35,223 bases of DNA from Blautia sp. GTDB lineage: Bacteria; Bacillota; Clostridia; Lachnospirales; Lachnospiraceae. The translations under genes were made by a program, and so were the position numbers. Location: NCBI GenBank assembly GCA_017515325.1, contig JAFWGA010000061.1:1-35223 (forward strand), given 5' to 3'. Positions 1 through 8,756 of the stretch are shown here, one piece after another. Positions within the stretch are counted from its first letter, which is position 1. Every line of letters starts with the position of its first letter. The notes under the pieces are model-generated. The model made no database searches. It was not told where the DNA came from and worked only from the letters and a program-made list of their open reading frames with translations.

Positions 1-42
1 TGAAGGTGCTTCCTCCGTGCGGATCCCCTTGTCAACGTAATT

Positions 43-63
43 ACCTGGCGTGACACGCCAGGT
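43..63. repeat. Perfect 10-bp palindrome at the left edge
   Basis: ACCTGGCGTG is followed after one base by its exact reverse complement. No T-run follows on either strand, so it does not look like an intrinsic terminator. The hexamer GTCAAC occurs just outside on one side (31-36) and overlapping the right end (62-67). It lies beyond the 3' end of the minus-strand VWA gene. It could be a protein-binding site or the end of an element outside the window. Confidence 0.5.
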
Positions 64-91
64 CAACAAGAAAAATAAATGAACCATATGG

Positions 92-126
92 TGGCTCAAA
101 TAAGGTGCGAGTTTTGGCTCAAATAA
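92..126. repeat. 12-base direct repeat, two units 23 bases apart
   Basis: TGGCTCAAATAA occurs at 92-103 and again at 115-126. The second copy runs into a small hairpin (GCTGG at 130-134, CCAGC at 141-145) that ends just before the VWA stop codon. Function unknown. Confidence 0.4.
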
Positions 127-147
127 TCCGCTGGCTTACACCAGCTC

Positions 148-2313
148 CTATTCAAGATTCTTGTTTAACATCCAGACCAGGTGATAGAACTCCTCTTTGT
201 AGTCATCCGTATCCTCCAGAGTCTTATAGGTGTCCAGGATATAGGCCAGTGAAGAGTTTCCCTTATTCTGACTGTCGCCCAGGATCATGGCAAACTCTGC
301 CACGAGAGAGGCAAAGGTGAAGCTGTCATCCGGTTCGAGTGTCAGGCAGCTGTCATCGATCACCTTTTCCTGCTCGACAGAAGAGTCTTCTCCCGGCTCC
401 TTATAACGGATCTTCAGGGTAGCATACTCATTTGCGTAAGCTCCCTTCTCGTTCCCGTCCGGGACCGTTCCGGAAGTATCCTCTGTCTGCTGGTATTTTA
501 AGGTCACGGCATCTGCCGCATCCGCCGGAATCAGCTCATACAGAGCGATCACACTGTGCCCTGCCCCCAGCTCGCCGGCGTCCTTGGTATCATCGGTGAA
601 ATCTGTTGCCTCCAGCATGCGGTTTTCATAGCCGATCAGCCTGTAGGCATTTACCCTCTGAGGATTGAATTCCACCTGGAGCTTCACATCCTCCGCCACC
701 GTATGGAAGGTGGCCCCCATCTCCTCCACCAGTACCTTCCTGGCTTCAAGCAGAGAATCGATGTAGGAATAATTGCCATTCCCACAATCTGCCAGGCGTT
801 CCATATTGTCATCCCGGATATTGCCATATCCAAACCCAAGGACAGAAAGATAGATCCCGCTCTCCTTTTTCTGCGTGATCAGCTTTTCCAGCTCCTCCGG
901 CTCCGAAATACCGATATTCAGGTCTCCGTCTGTAGCCAGCAGGATACGGTTATTGCCGTCTTCCTTATAATTCGCCTCTGCCAGAGCATAGGCCTTCTGG
1001 ATCCCCCCTTCCCCGTAGGTTCCGCCGGCTGCCTCCAGGGAGTCGATGGCCTTGCGAATCTGTGTCTTATCGCTGCCGCTGACTCCATCCAGCAGCACCT
1101 CCACTCCGTTGGCATAAGTTACGAGAGATACGGTATCATCCTCATCAAGCTGATCGATCAGCTGGCCAAAGGCCTTCTGAACCAGGGGAAGCTTGTCTTC
1201 ATCTGCCATGGAGCCGGACACATCCAGCAAAAAGGTCAGATTCTCAGCCGGCGCTTCGGAAAGATCGATGTCCTCCGTGCTTATGCCCACCATCAGAAGC
1301 TGATGCTTTTCATTCCAGGGGCAGGCAGCAATCTGGGTCGTAACACCGAATTTTTCTCCTTCCTGTGGCTTTACAAGGTCATAACGGAAATAATTCAGAA
1401 ATTCCTCTGCTCTGACGGCATCCGGATTGATCTCGTCAAGCTGATAGCCGTCCTCAATCATGCGGCGGACATTCGCATAGGAAGCGGTATCCACGTCCGC
1501 CGAAAAGGTGCTGAGCGGCTGGGTTTTCACCAAAGAGAAGCCATTCTCTTCCACCGCCGCGTAGGTCTCCCCATCCCCCTTCCGACTGCCGAACATATCC
1601 CAGCCGCCACTGCCGACCATAGCCGGAGCGGGGACGGCCATGGGCGCCGCAAGCATCATATTGGAGTCAAAAATGCCAACCTCGTAAGCTGCCTCTTCGG
1701 CCACTTCATATTCCTCCTGGTACAGACCATCCTCGTCTGTGCTGACAATATACGATTCTGTGTCAGGGTTTTGTTCCTTGATATTCTCTGTATCAATATT
1801 TAGATCGGTACCGGTGTTTGTATCAGTCTCTGTATCGACATTTATACCGGATTCTGTATTGACATTTGCATCGCCTTCTGTATCGGTATTTGTTCCGTCA
1901 TCTGTATTGGCTTCTGTATCGGCATTTGTTCCGACATCTGTATTGTCATTTTTATCGGTATCTGTCTTGACATCGGCTGGTTTTTTTTCCTCGCCTGGTT
2001 CTGCCACAGTCGTTTTTTGTGTTTCCTCCCTCGTGTCCTGTAAGACTGTTCTCCGGCTGACGAGCTGATAGGTAACGCCAACTGCCAGTATCACGCACAC
2101 GCCAGCGGCAATCGCTGTCATTCTCTTTATCAACACTGAATTCTTCTTTTCTCTCTTCATGGCAAAGTCCCTCCTCTCTGCTTCGGTCTTCTTTGTCTGA
2201 ATTCGGTCTTCTACAGCGCTGTATTCCGTCAGCCCTTCTTCAATACGGCTCCACAGGTCCGGCGTCTCTTCCTTCAGGTAATCCCTGTATTCCTTTGAAA
2301 GATCATGCTTCAT
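148..2313 (-). CDS. Membrane-anchored von Willebrand factor A protein (YfbK-like), partner of an ECF sigma factor
   Basis: Protein of 721 residues. The first 55 or so are cytoplasmic and contain a PDLWSRIEEGL stretch typical of the cytoplasmic end of sigma-factor-linked membrane proteins. A single transmembrane helix follows (about 62-84), then a Thr/Asp/Asn-rich linker (about 110-190). The rest is extracellular: a YfbK-type N-terminal region, a VWA domain with a complete MIDAS start DVSGSMAD (about 363), and the C-terminal YfbK/DUF3520-type region. The start ATG follows GGAGG and overlaps the upstream sigma-factor stop by 11 bases, which implies translational coupling. Known: VWA domains with an intact MIDAS bind metal and mediate protein contacts. 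Inferred: it anchors or senses for the sigma factor, possibly as an anti-sigma factor or co-regulator. No catalytic motif is visible. Confidence 0.85.
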   Translation of the reverse strand: MKHDLSKEYRDYLKEETPDLWSRIEEGLTEYSAVEDRIQTKKTEAERRDFAMKREKKNSVLIKRMTAIAAGVCVILAVGVTYQLVSRRTVLQDTREETQKTTVAEPGEEKKPADVKTDTDKNDNTDVGTNADTEANTDDGTNTDTEGDANVNTESGINVDTETDTNTGTDLNIDTENIKEQNPDTESYIVSTDEDGLYQEEYEVAEEAAYEVGIFDSNMMLAAPMAVPAPAMVGSGGWDMFGSRKGDGETYAAVEENGFSLVKTQPLSTFSADVDTASYANVRRMIEDGYQLDEINPDAVRAEEFLNYFRYDLVKPQEGEKFGVTTQIAACPWNEKHQLLMVGISTEDIDLSEAPAENLTFLLDVSGSMADEDKLPLVQKAFGQLIDQLDEDDTVSLVTYANGVEVLLDGVSGSDKTQIRKAIDSLEAAGGTYGEGGIQKAYALAEANYKEDGNNRILLATDGDLNIGISEPEELEKLITQKKESGIYLSVLGFGYGNIRDDNMERLADCGNGNYSYIDSLLEARKVLVEEMGATFHTVAEDVKLQVEFNPQRVNAYRLIGYENRMLEATDFTDDTKDAGELGAGHSVIALYELIPADAADAVTLKYQQTEDTSGTVPDGNEKGAYANEYATLKIRYKEPGEDSSVEQEKVIDDSCLTLEPDDSFTFASLVAEFAMILGDSQNKGNSSLAYILDTYKTLEDTDDYKEEFYHLVWMLNKNLE
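1785..1975 (-). repeat. Low-complexity coding repeat in the VWA linker
   Basis: The DNA consists of imperfect repeats of a TGTATCGG/TTTGT-like unit that encode alternating Asn, Thr, Asp and Glu (NTDTE-like units) across about 65 residues. It forms a flexible acidic spacer between the membrane helix and the extracellular domains. Repeats of this kind tend to change length by slippage. Confidence 0.7.
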
Positions 2314-2845
2314 AGCCGTACCTCCTCAGTTTTTTCAGTGCCTGGCGGTATCGGGAGGCCACGGTTCCCTGCGGCAGCTCCAGGATTTCAGATATCTCCC
2401 GCAGCGTGAGATCTCCCATGATCTTGTAGTGAACGATTTCCCGTTCCTGCGGTGTCAGAACCGCCAGTGCCTGCTTTATTGTGATTTCCTGCAGAGCCTG
2501 CTCGTATCCCGGCTCGTCTGCCGAGACCTGATCCTGCCCAGGCAGTTCATCCCAGGCTCCTGACGGAATCTCCTTTTTATTTGCTCTGATAAAATCAAGA
2601 GCCATATTTCTTGCCATCACCGTCAGCCATGCTTTATGCCCCCTGCCATACTCGAATCGATCAGCCTGCCGGAACAGCTTCAGGAAAAATTCACTGGCAA
2701 TGTCCTGAGCGTCCTCTCGTTGAACAACGATCCTGAGAATAACATGGTAAATATAGACGGCATAGGCATCGTAGACCTTTCTCAGCGCCTCCTGATCGCC
2801 GTGCCTCATGCCTTCCATGCATAAGGCAAACTCTGCGTTGTCCAT
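2303..2845 (-). CDS. ECF-family RNA polymerase sigma-70 factor
   Basis: About 180 residues from the chosen start, a normal length for the ECF class. Region 2 is visible in the segment with EDAQDIASEFFLKLF and the WLTVMARNMALDFIR helix. Region 4 follows in LTPQEREIVHYKIMGDLTLREISEILELPQGTVASRYRQALKKLR, given here as its recognisable order: LTPQER, TLREIS, and the helix-turn-helix GTVASRYRQALK. I chose the ATG at 2845 over an upstream in-frame codon because AAGGAGG sits at ideal spacing before it. The gene overlaps the downstream VWA gene by 11 bases, so the two are one unit. Such factors direct RNA polymerase to stress or envelope regulons; the signal here is unknown. Confidence 0.92.
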   Translation of the reverse strand: MDNAEFALCMEGMRHGDQEALRKVYDAYAVYIYHVILRIVVQREDAQDIASEFFLKLFRQADRFEYGRGHKAWLTVMARNMALDFIRANKKEIPSGAWDELPGQDQVSADEPGYEQALQEITIKQALAVLTPQEREIVHYKIMGDLTLREISEILELPQGTVASRYRQALKKLRRYGYEA

Positions 2846-2988
2846 GGGGATCCTCCTTGAAAAGAAAAAAATCAAAGCCGGTACCGTTTTTTCTCTTCTG
2901 ATTATGATACGTTTACGGGTACAACTATTTATTTGATTTTATAACAAACAACAAAAATAAATTTTCCTTTGTCGCTCACGAGAAAAAA
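2846..2988. other. AT-rich spacer upstream of the sigma factor
   Basis: No gene is seen. It holds an 8-bp palindrome CGGTACCG flanked by T- and A-runs, and a minus-strand stretch (TTGTACCCGTAAACG) that might be part of an autoregulated ECF promoter. Neither assignment is firm. Confidence 0.4.
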
Positions 2989-3585
2989 CTACAGGGTGCC
3001 TTTGGTTGACCAGACTCCGGATACCCTCGACTCATACTGTATTGCCATATCAAGCGCTTTGGCGAAGGACTTAAAACAGGCTTCCGCGATATGGTGATTG
3101 TTCAGACCGAAGACCTGATGAAAATGGATATTCATTGTCGCCGAATATGATACAGCATAGAAAAATTCCTTCACCATCTCTGTATCCATATCGCCCAGCT
3201 TTGGTACCGTGAATGCCACATCAGAGGAATAGTAAGGCCGTCCGCTTAAGTCTACCGCGCACAGAATCAGAGTCTCATCCATGGGCAGAGCAAAATGGCC
3301 ATACCTTTTTATCCCTGTCTTCTCCCCTATAGCTTCCTTGATGGCCTGGCCAAGCACGATCCCTACATCCTCTATCGTATGATGGGAATCCACCATCAGA
3401 TCTCCCTGGCACTCCAGATCCAGGTCAAAGAGACCATGTCTGGCAAAGCCCTCCAGCATATGGTCAAAAAAGCCGATTCCTGTGTCAATCTGGCTGATCC
3501 CTTTGCCATCCAGATCCAGGGTCAGATGGATATCTGTTTCCTTCGTCAAACGGGAAAGGCTTGCCGTTCTCTTTTTTCCTATCAT
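2989..3585 (-). CDS. hisB: Imidazoleglycerol-phosphate dehydratase
   Basis: Catalyses the sixth step of histidine biosynthesis, dehydration of imidazole glycerol phosphate to imidazole acetol phosphate, in the cytoplasm. At 198 residues it is the monofunctional form, without a histidinol-phosphatase domain. The family signatures are all present: TGIGFFDHML near residue 36, the metal-binding HHTIEDVG near 68, SGRPY, and the second metal motif NNHHIAEACFKS near 162. AGGGGAG precedes the ATG. The gene stands alone here, with no other his gene in the window, 103 bases behind sbcC on the same strand. It could be read through from the sbcDC transcript or have its own promoter; I see no convincing promoter in the gap. 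Confidence 0.97.
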   Translation of the reverse strand: MIGKKRTASLSRLTKETDIHLTLDLDGKGISQIDTGIGFFDHMLEGFARHGLFDLDLECQGDLMVDSHHTIEDVGIVLGQAIKEAIGEKTGIKRYGHFALPMDETLILCAVDLSGRPYYSSDVAFTVPKLGDMDTEMVKEFFYAVSYSATMNIHFHQVFGLNNHHIAEACFKSFAKALDMAIQYESRVSGVWSTKGTL

Positions 3586-3689
3586 AGTATTATTCTCCCC
3601 TCATATCCTGTAATTGGTTTCTCGTATATAACTCCCCCCGGTGAAATGGTTTGTCATTTGGTCAGGAAGCTGTTGGAAAGCCCATTGCC

Positions 3690-6600
3690 TCAGCTGATCT
3701 CCCAGTGAACATGGCTCCCCTTTTCGTCCTTTGTCACCAGCAATTTATCTTCAATCGTATGTTTCAGCTCAGTTACATGGGAAATGATGCCAACCATCCT
3801 TGACCCTCTGGCCATATCGGTCAGGACCCGTACTGCCTGATCCCTGGAATGATCATCCAGAGACCCAAAGCCTTCATCGATAAAGAGGATATCCAAATTG
3901 ACGGCAGCCGTGCTTTGCTGGATCTGATCCGCCATTCCCAGTGCGAGGGAAAGGGCGGCCATGAAGGATTCCCCTCCTGAAAGCGTCCTAACCTGGCGTT
4001 CCTTACCGGTAACGGCAGAATAAACCATCAGATCCAGACCACGGTTTTTGCCTTCCCCGGCCTTTTCCAGTTCGTACATTCTCAGTTCGAACTGGCCGGC
4101 AGACATTTCCCGGAAACGGCGGTTGGCCGCCTGAAGGATTCTTTCCAGATAATATCTCTGCACAAAGGTTTCCAGATCCATACGCGAGCCGGTAACATTT
4201 CCCGAAACCAGCCGGTAAAGCCCCTCTATCCGGTTACATTCTTCCACGATCCGGCTGCGCTCAGCCATTTTCGGAGCCAGAGACTCATAGGCTCCCTGAT
4301 TGGCCTTGAAAAGATCCCGTATGGATTCAAGCTCCTTTTGTCTTTGCAGCATGTCTGCCTCTGCCGCTTCCCACTCATTCTGCAGCATCTGGATATCCGG
4401 CTTCTCCTGTCCTGCGATAGCCTCTTCGGCGGCGCTCAGTCTACCGGCGGCAGCTGCCTTTCTCGCCCGGAAGTCCTCAGCCTGTCTGCGGATCTGCTCT
4501 GCTTCCTGCCTTTGGTGCCCTGCCACGAGTTCTTTCCATTCTGCCTCGGTCAGATCCTGCTTTTCCATGACAGCTTCATAATCCTGACGGCGTTTCAGCA
4601 GCTCCTCTTCCCTCTCAGGCAATTCCTTCTCATAGCGGCGAATCAGGGCCTGGCATTGTTCTATAAGCCCCAAGGCTTCTTCGTATTCTTTCTTGGCCTT
4701 CTGGTAGGATGTCTCAGCCTTTGCCTTATTTCCCTCTGCCTGTTTAAGGGCTGCTTCTGCTTCACCTCTGGAAGAAAACTCTTTCTCCCTGTCCAGGGCC
4801 TGATAGGCTGCAAGATCCCGTTCCAGGGACTTCTCTGCCTCTGCGGCTGTCTGCTCTGCCTGTCGGGCAGTCTCCTGGAAAATCGGCCTAGCCTTCTCTA
4901 TCTCTTTCAGTCTCTGCAGCAGGGCTGCCCTCTTGTCTGCCTCACGCCGGGCCTGATCAGACTCTTCCTTCAGCATCCGAAGCCATGCCTCCAGAAGGGA
5001 TTCTGCCCTGACAAGATCCGCTTCCAGCTCCTGCGTCTGGGCGGGTAATGCTTCCTTTAGTTTTTCCCACAGCCTGTCAAGAGATGTCCTGAAATAATTG
5101 CTTCGTTCCGTCAGAAGCTCTGCTTCCGTTCTTGCCTGTGCGGCAAGCTGCTCCTGCTCCGTTCTCAGGCGGCCTGCCTCCAGGCTGAGGCGGTCCAGTT
5201 CCTCCCGCGTCAGATTCTCATGCTCCTTGCTCAGCCGACAGGGGGAAGGATGCTGTAAAGACCCGCACACCGGGCAGGGTTCTCCTGGCCGCAGCTGTTC
5301 CCTTGCCAGAAAACCCGCCTGTTCATTCAGAAAATCCCTTCGGAAGCTTTCATATTCTGTATTTTTCTTTTCATAGGCCTGGCAGGCCTGCCCATAGCGA
5401 TCGGCAGCCTTTTGGGCCTTTCTCTTCTGGTCTTCAAGCGTTTTCTCCCATTTTTTGCTTTCCCGCAGATCTCTCTGCAGCTCCTGCGCCACGGCCTGCC
5501 TGGTCTGCAGCTTTGCCAGCTTCTGGTCTGCATCTTCCAGCTCCTCAGCCTGACGCCGGCATGAAGCGTCCTCTTCCTCAAGTGATTTCAGCTTTTCCCG
5601 TGCGGAATCCGCCTTTTCTCTCGCGGTACACTTCTCCTTTTCCTTTTTTCGGATTTCCTCCTTCATCGCCCTAAGCCGGTCAAAGAGTGCCAGCTCTTTT
5701 TTCACCCGATCAGATATCCTGCTGAAGGCAGCAAGCTGCTCCTGCTTCCCAAGCTGAGCCTCCTTTTCGCTTTCCTCCGCTTTCCGAGCCCGCTCCTGAC
5801 GCGCAGGAAGTAAGGATCTTTGCTCCGAAAGGCCTTCCCTGTCGGCAGCCACATTTTTGCCTGCATCCTGGCAGCGGGTATAGCTGCTCTGGATCTCCCA
5901 GGCTGCCTGGATCCTTTGTGCCAATTCCAAAAGAGAACGAATCCCTTCTGCCTTAGCCTCACAGTCTGATAGTTCCTTCTCCGCCTGAGCCTTTTGCTCA
6001 AAATACCTGATCAGTTCCTGTGCCTGGGTCAGAGTATCTCTTTTTCTGTCTCGAATCTCTCTCGCCTGACGGTTCAGCTCCTCAGCCAGCAAAAAGCGCT
6101 CCTTCTGCCAGCGGCACATGCCCTCCAGCTCATTCTGAAAGGCCTCGAGCTCTGCTGCCGTCAGGCCATCTCCCGTCATAATCCCATCCTTCAGCTTCCG
6201 TAACTGTCCGGCATTTTCATAAGCCTCATCAACAGCCACATGGCTGGCTTCCGCCTGACAGGCCGTTTTTATCCTGGTCAGCTCCTGTTTCTTTTCTCTG
6301 CTCCGTCCCGCCAGTTCATCTGAGATATTCTGATAAAGCTGGGTTCCGAAAAGCTTGCGGAAAATCACCTTCTTATCGTCGGATTTGGCCCGGAGCAGCT
6401 CCATAAACTCCCCCTGGGCGATCATGGCCACCTGCATGAACTGTCCCTTGGTCAGGCCGATCAGCTCTTCGATCCTGCTGTCCGCTTCCTTCTGGCTATA
6501 TTCTCTTCCGTCAGGCATCCTTAAGGAGACAGTTCCCCCTTCCTCCTTTATGCCCGTTCTTCGTTTCATGGGTCGGATATGACGGGGAACCCGTCTCACG

Positions 6601-6887
6601 ACACAATGCATGGCTCCTTCCCCGGCTCCCTCCAGGAATTCCAGCTCGACAAAGGGTGTTATCCCATAGTCCAGATACTGGCTCTGCAGCTCTGTCTGTT
6701 CCTTTCTGTTGGTTCCGGAGGAGGCTTCCCCGTAAAGAGCAAAGACAATCGCATCGAAAATCGTCGTCTTGCCCGCTCCTGTATCCCCGGTGATCAGAAA
6801 AAGATTCTGGTTGGGCTTCTCAAAGTCGATCTCGGCCAGTTCGCCATAGGAGCCAAAGGCCTGCATTCTCAGCTTTAATGGTTTCAT
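3690..6887 (-). CDS. sbcC: Exonuclease subunit SbcC (SMC/Rad50-like ATPase)
   Basis: The 1065-residue ATPase subunit of the SbcCD nuclease, which opens DNA hairpins and processes ends during repair. The order of parts fits Rad50/SbcC: Walker A GDTGAGKTT near residue 34, a long Glu/Lys/Arg-rich coiled coil, the zinc-hook motif CPVCG near 540, a second coiled coil, the ABC signature LSGGESF, Walker B LDILFIDEGFGSLD, and a terminal switch histidine in GIISHV. The start ATG overlaps the sbcD stop by four bases (ATGA), so the subunits are translationally coupled. The length is normal and the frame intact. Confidence 0.97.
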   Translation of the reverse strand: MKPLKLRMQAFGSYGELAEIDFEKPNQNLFLITGDTGAGKTTIFDAIVFALYGEASSGTNRKEQTELQSQYLDYGITPFVELEFLEGAGEGAMHCVVRRVPRHIRPMKRRTGIKEEGGTVSLRMPDGREYSQKEADSRIEELIGLTKGQFMQVAMIAQGEFMELLRAKSDDKKVIFRKLFGTQLYQNISDELAGRSREKKQELTRIKTACQAEASHVAVDEAYENAGQLRKLKDGIMTGDGLTAAELEAFQNELEGMCRWQKERFLLAEELNRQAREIRDRKRDTLTQAQELIRYFEQKAQAEKELSDCEAKAEGIRSLLELAQRIQAAWEIQSSYTRCQDAGKNVAADREGLSEQRSLLPARQERARKAEESEKEAQLGKQEQLAAFSRISDRVKKELALFDRLRAMKEEIRKKEKEKCTAREKADSAREKLKSLEEEDASCRRQAEELEDADQKLAKLQTRQAVAQELQRDLRESKKWEKTLEDQKRKAQKAADRYGQACQAYEKKNTEYESFRRDFLNEQAGFLAREQLRPGEPCPVCGSLQHPSPCRLSKEHENLTREELDRLSLEAGRLRTEQEQLAAQARTEAELLTERSNYFRTSLDRLWEKLKEALPAQTQELEADLVRAESLLEAWLRMLKEESDQARREADKRAALLQRLKEIEKARPIFQETARQAEQTAAEAEKSLERDLAAYQALDREKEFSSRGEAEAALKQAEGNKAKAETSYQKAKKEYEEALGLIEQCQALIRRYEKELPEREEELLKRRQDYEAVMEKQDLTEAEWKELVAGHQRQEAEQIRRQAEDFRARKAAAAGRLSAAEEAIAGQEKPDIQMLQNEWEAAEADMLQRQKELESIRDLFKANQGAYESLAPKMAERSRIVEECNRIEGLYRLVSGNVTGSRMDLETFVQRYYLERILQAANRRFREMSAGQFELRMYELEKAGEGKNRGLDLMVYSAVTGKERQVRTLSGGESFMAALSLALGMADQIQQSTAAVNLDILFIDEGFGSLDDHSRDQAVRVLTDMARGSRMVGIISHVTELKHTIEDKLLVTKDEKGSHVHWEIS

Positions 6888-8038
6888 CTGTCACCTCCGA
6901 AGCTTATGCTGTCGATCACGTCCCGCAAAATCGCCTTTTCCTCATCATCGATATCCTTTAAGAAGGAGCAGCACAGCGCAAAGGGATCCAGTCTCTCCTC
7001 CTCGGAATAGCTGCGGGAATAGTCCGCCTGACGAACCCCTTCCCTTCGGATTTCCAGGAGATTCGGAAAAGCACTCCGAAGTCTGTCCTGCATATCCAAT
7101 ATGTCCAGATCCACTCTGTCTGTCAGAATCACAGTGACATAGTCCTCACAGCGCTGAGCCAGGATTTCCCCAAGAGTTCCCCGAAGCACCCGGACCTGCC
7201 GGAGGGGAGACAAAGGAAGCTCCCGGACCTTTATATCCCCTTTGGGTCCCAGATCCACCATGAGAAGGCTTTTGGGCTGGCCGGCTTCGCTGACGGAGCA
7301 TGCCAGGGGTGTTCCACAATAGCGGAAGTATTCGCTGCCCACCTTCATGGGCTTGTGGATATGGCCAAGAGCAGCATAATCAAAGGCTTCCAGGATCTGA
7401 GCCGAAACGGCATCAATGTTGCCTACCGTCTTCACCTCTGAATCCATCCTCTCCACCTCATCCCCCGTCTTCCCGACAGGAAGATAAAACTGATGGCTGA
7501 CAAGGATATTCCTCTGGGTCGGGTCAAGCCTTTCTCTTCCGATCAGTCTGCGAAGGCTTTCCTCATAGCTCAGGTTGGTTCCCTCTTCTGAGACCCCCAC
7601 AATCTCCTTGACCATAGAGGGCTTGACGAAGGGCAGAAGATAGAAATTCACGATTCCATCATCATCCTCAAGGCTGACTTTTTCGATATAATCCTGGGGA
7701 CCGGATGGCGGCAGACCAATCATATGGACATTCTGGCGGGACAAGAGGCTGCGAAAGCAATTGATCCTGGCTGCACTGTCATGATTCCCACTGATAATCA
7801 TGATTGAAGCATCCGGTATCATGCCGGTCAGCTCGGAAATAAAGTGATCGAATACCTCCACGGCCTCCGCTGAGGGGATCGATTTATCATAGATATCTCC
7901 CGCGATTACGACAGCGTCAGGATGGTATTCTCCGGCAAGGGCACTGATCTGGGAAAGGATATGCTCCTGGTCGGCTCTTAAGTCCCGGTTGATCAGCTTC
8001 AAGCCCAGATGCAGGTCCGATACATGAAAAAATCTCAT
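6884..8038 (-). CDS. sbcD: Exonuclease subunit SbcD (Mre11-like nuclease)
   Basis: A calcineurin-like metallophosphoesterase of 384 residues that forms the nuclease subunit with SbcC. All metal-binding blocks are visible in order: DLHLG near residue 8, GDIYD near 48, SGNHDS near 83, SHQFY near 182 and GHIHKP near 226. It starts six bases after the thpR stop and overlaps sbcC by four, so thpR, sbcD and sbcC form one transcript. Confidence 0.97.
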   Translation of the reverse strand: MRFFHVSDLHLGLKLINRDLRADQEHILSQISALAGEYHPDAVVIAGDIYDKSIPSAEAVEVFDHFISELTGMIPDASIMIISGNHDSAARINCFRSLLSRQNVHMIGLPPSGPQDYIEKVSLEDDDGIVNFYLLPFVKPSMVKEIVGVSEEGTNLSYEESLRRLIGRERLDPTQRNILVSHQFYLPVGKTGDEVERMDSEVKTVGNIDAVSAQILEAFDYAALGHIHKPMKVGSEYFRYCGTPLACSVSEAGQPKSLLMVDLGPKGDIKVRELPLSPLRQVRVLRGTLGEILAQRCEDYVTVILTDRVDLDILDMQDRLRSAFPNLLEIRREGVRQADYSRSYSEEERLDPFALCCSFLKDIDDEEKAILRDVIDSISFGGDR

Positions 8039-8044
8039 AGGTCT

Positions 8045-8542
8045 TCACTCCACTGCGTATATTTCTTTATAGATTCTCTTGCCGTCCTTCTCCTCCGATT
8101 TCATCAGGGAGACTCTTGTGACAGTCATGTCTGCTTTAGGAATGGCAAGACCCGCCGGGCGCTTCCCCTTCTGCTGTCGAATGAGAGTCACATGCGGTTC
8201 AAATTTAGCGTCATCGCAGGGGATGCCCTTCTCCTTCAGCCTCTTGCGGAGGTCGGAGACATATTTCTTTATCTTCTGGTTTCCTTTTACGCCGATCCAG
8301 AACACGTCGCCTGTATAACCGAAGTCGGAGAAGCTCAGCCGGGATTTTTCTATCGGAATACTATCCATCACCTGACGAATCTCATCAATCATCTGGGTCT
8401 GCCCAACAAAGGCCAGAGTAATATGGAAGTTCTGCATAGGAACGTAGTTTCCTTTGATTCCCTGCTGCTTCATATCGTGCATGGTTCCAATCAGAGCTTT
8501 CTTCATTTCCTCCGAAAGCTGCAAAGCCAAAAAAACCCGCAT
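8045..8542 (-). CDS. thpR: RNA 2',3'-cyclic phosphodiesterase (2H / LigT family)
   Basis: At 165 residues it is a typical bacterial 2H phosphoesterase. Both catalytic HxT motifs are present: HITLAFVG near residue 40 and HVTLIRQ near 121. The family hydrolyses 2',3'-cyclic phosphate RNA ends and can ligate tRNA halves in vitro; the cellular role is not settled. GGAGGAGG lies just before the start. It is the first gene of the thpR-sbcD-sbcC unit. Its leader contains a motif shared with other spacers in the window (8567-8590). Confidence 0.93.
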   Translation of the reverse strand: MRVFLALQLSEEMKKALIGTMHDMKQQGIKGNYVPMQNFHITLAFVGQTQMIDEIRQVMDSIPIEKSRLSFSDFGYTGDVFWIGVKGNQKIKKYVSDLRKRLKEKGIPCDDAKFEPHVTLIRQQKGKRPAGLAIPKADMTVTRVSLMKSEEKDGKRIYKEIYAVE

Positions 8543-8566
8543 ATCTGCCTCCTCCTATCACGCAGT

Positions 8567-8590
8567 TCTTTCGACCTGTGCGGTGATCGC
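8567..8590 (-). repeat. Solo copy of a dispersed end motif in the thpR leader
   Basis: The plus strand reads CGACCTGTGCGGTGATCG. The same core, with GACC replacing GATC, forms the left end of the palindromic element at 19146, and its reverse complement recurs at 19301-19318 and 34535-34550. Here it falls between the thpR start codon and its presumed promoter. Confidence 0.6.
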
Positions 8591-8593
8591 AAT

Positions 8594-8623
8594 GGTCTAT
8601 TTTTTTCATTGACACAAGGTCAA
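8594..8623 (-). promoter_or_regulatory. Possible thpR-sbcDC promoter
   Basis: On the minus strand TTGACC is followed after 18 bases by TAGACC. The -35 box is good and the -10 box weak. It lies about 50 bases upstream of the thpR start, a sensible position. Confidence 0.4.
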
Positions 8624-8676
8624 CTGTTTAACGAAACTGAAAGCAATTTCGATAATGAGTATAACAAAAAAAACAG

Positions 8677-8705
8677 TTGACACAAAGAAAGAATCATCGT
8701 ATAAT
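8677..8705 (+). promoter_or_regulatory. Consensus sigma-A promoter for tRNA-Thr(CGU)
   Basis: TTGACA, 17 bases, TATAAT: a perfect match to the housekeeping consensus. Transcription would start near 8712, about 45 bases before the tRNA. Confidence 0.92.
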
Positions 8706-8756
8706 CATGCTTGCGTCAAACGGAAAGCTTAATGAACAGTTGTTTTCGTTTGTCGA

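Noticed and set aside
43-63. Intrinsic terminator of the VWA gene
   Set aside because: The palindrome has a one-base centre and no T-run on the minus strand.
556-1803. Long + strand reading frame of 415 codons opposite the VWA gene
   Set aside because: It lies wholly antisense to a well-supported gene, has no ribosome site and no recognisable domain; long antisense frames are common at this base composition.
1785-1975. Possible CRISPR-like array
   Set aside because: The repeats are short, imperfect, lack regular spacers and stay in the VWA reading frame.
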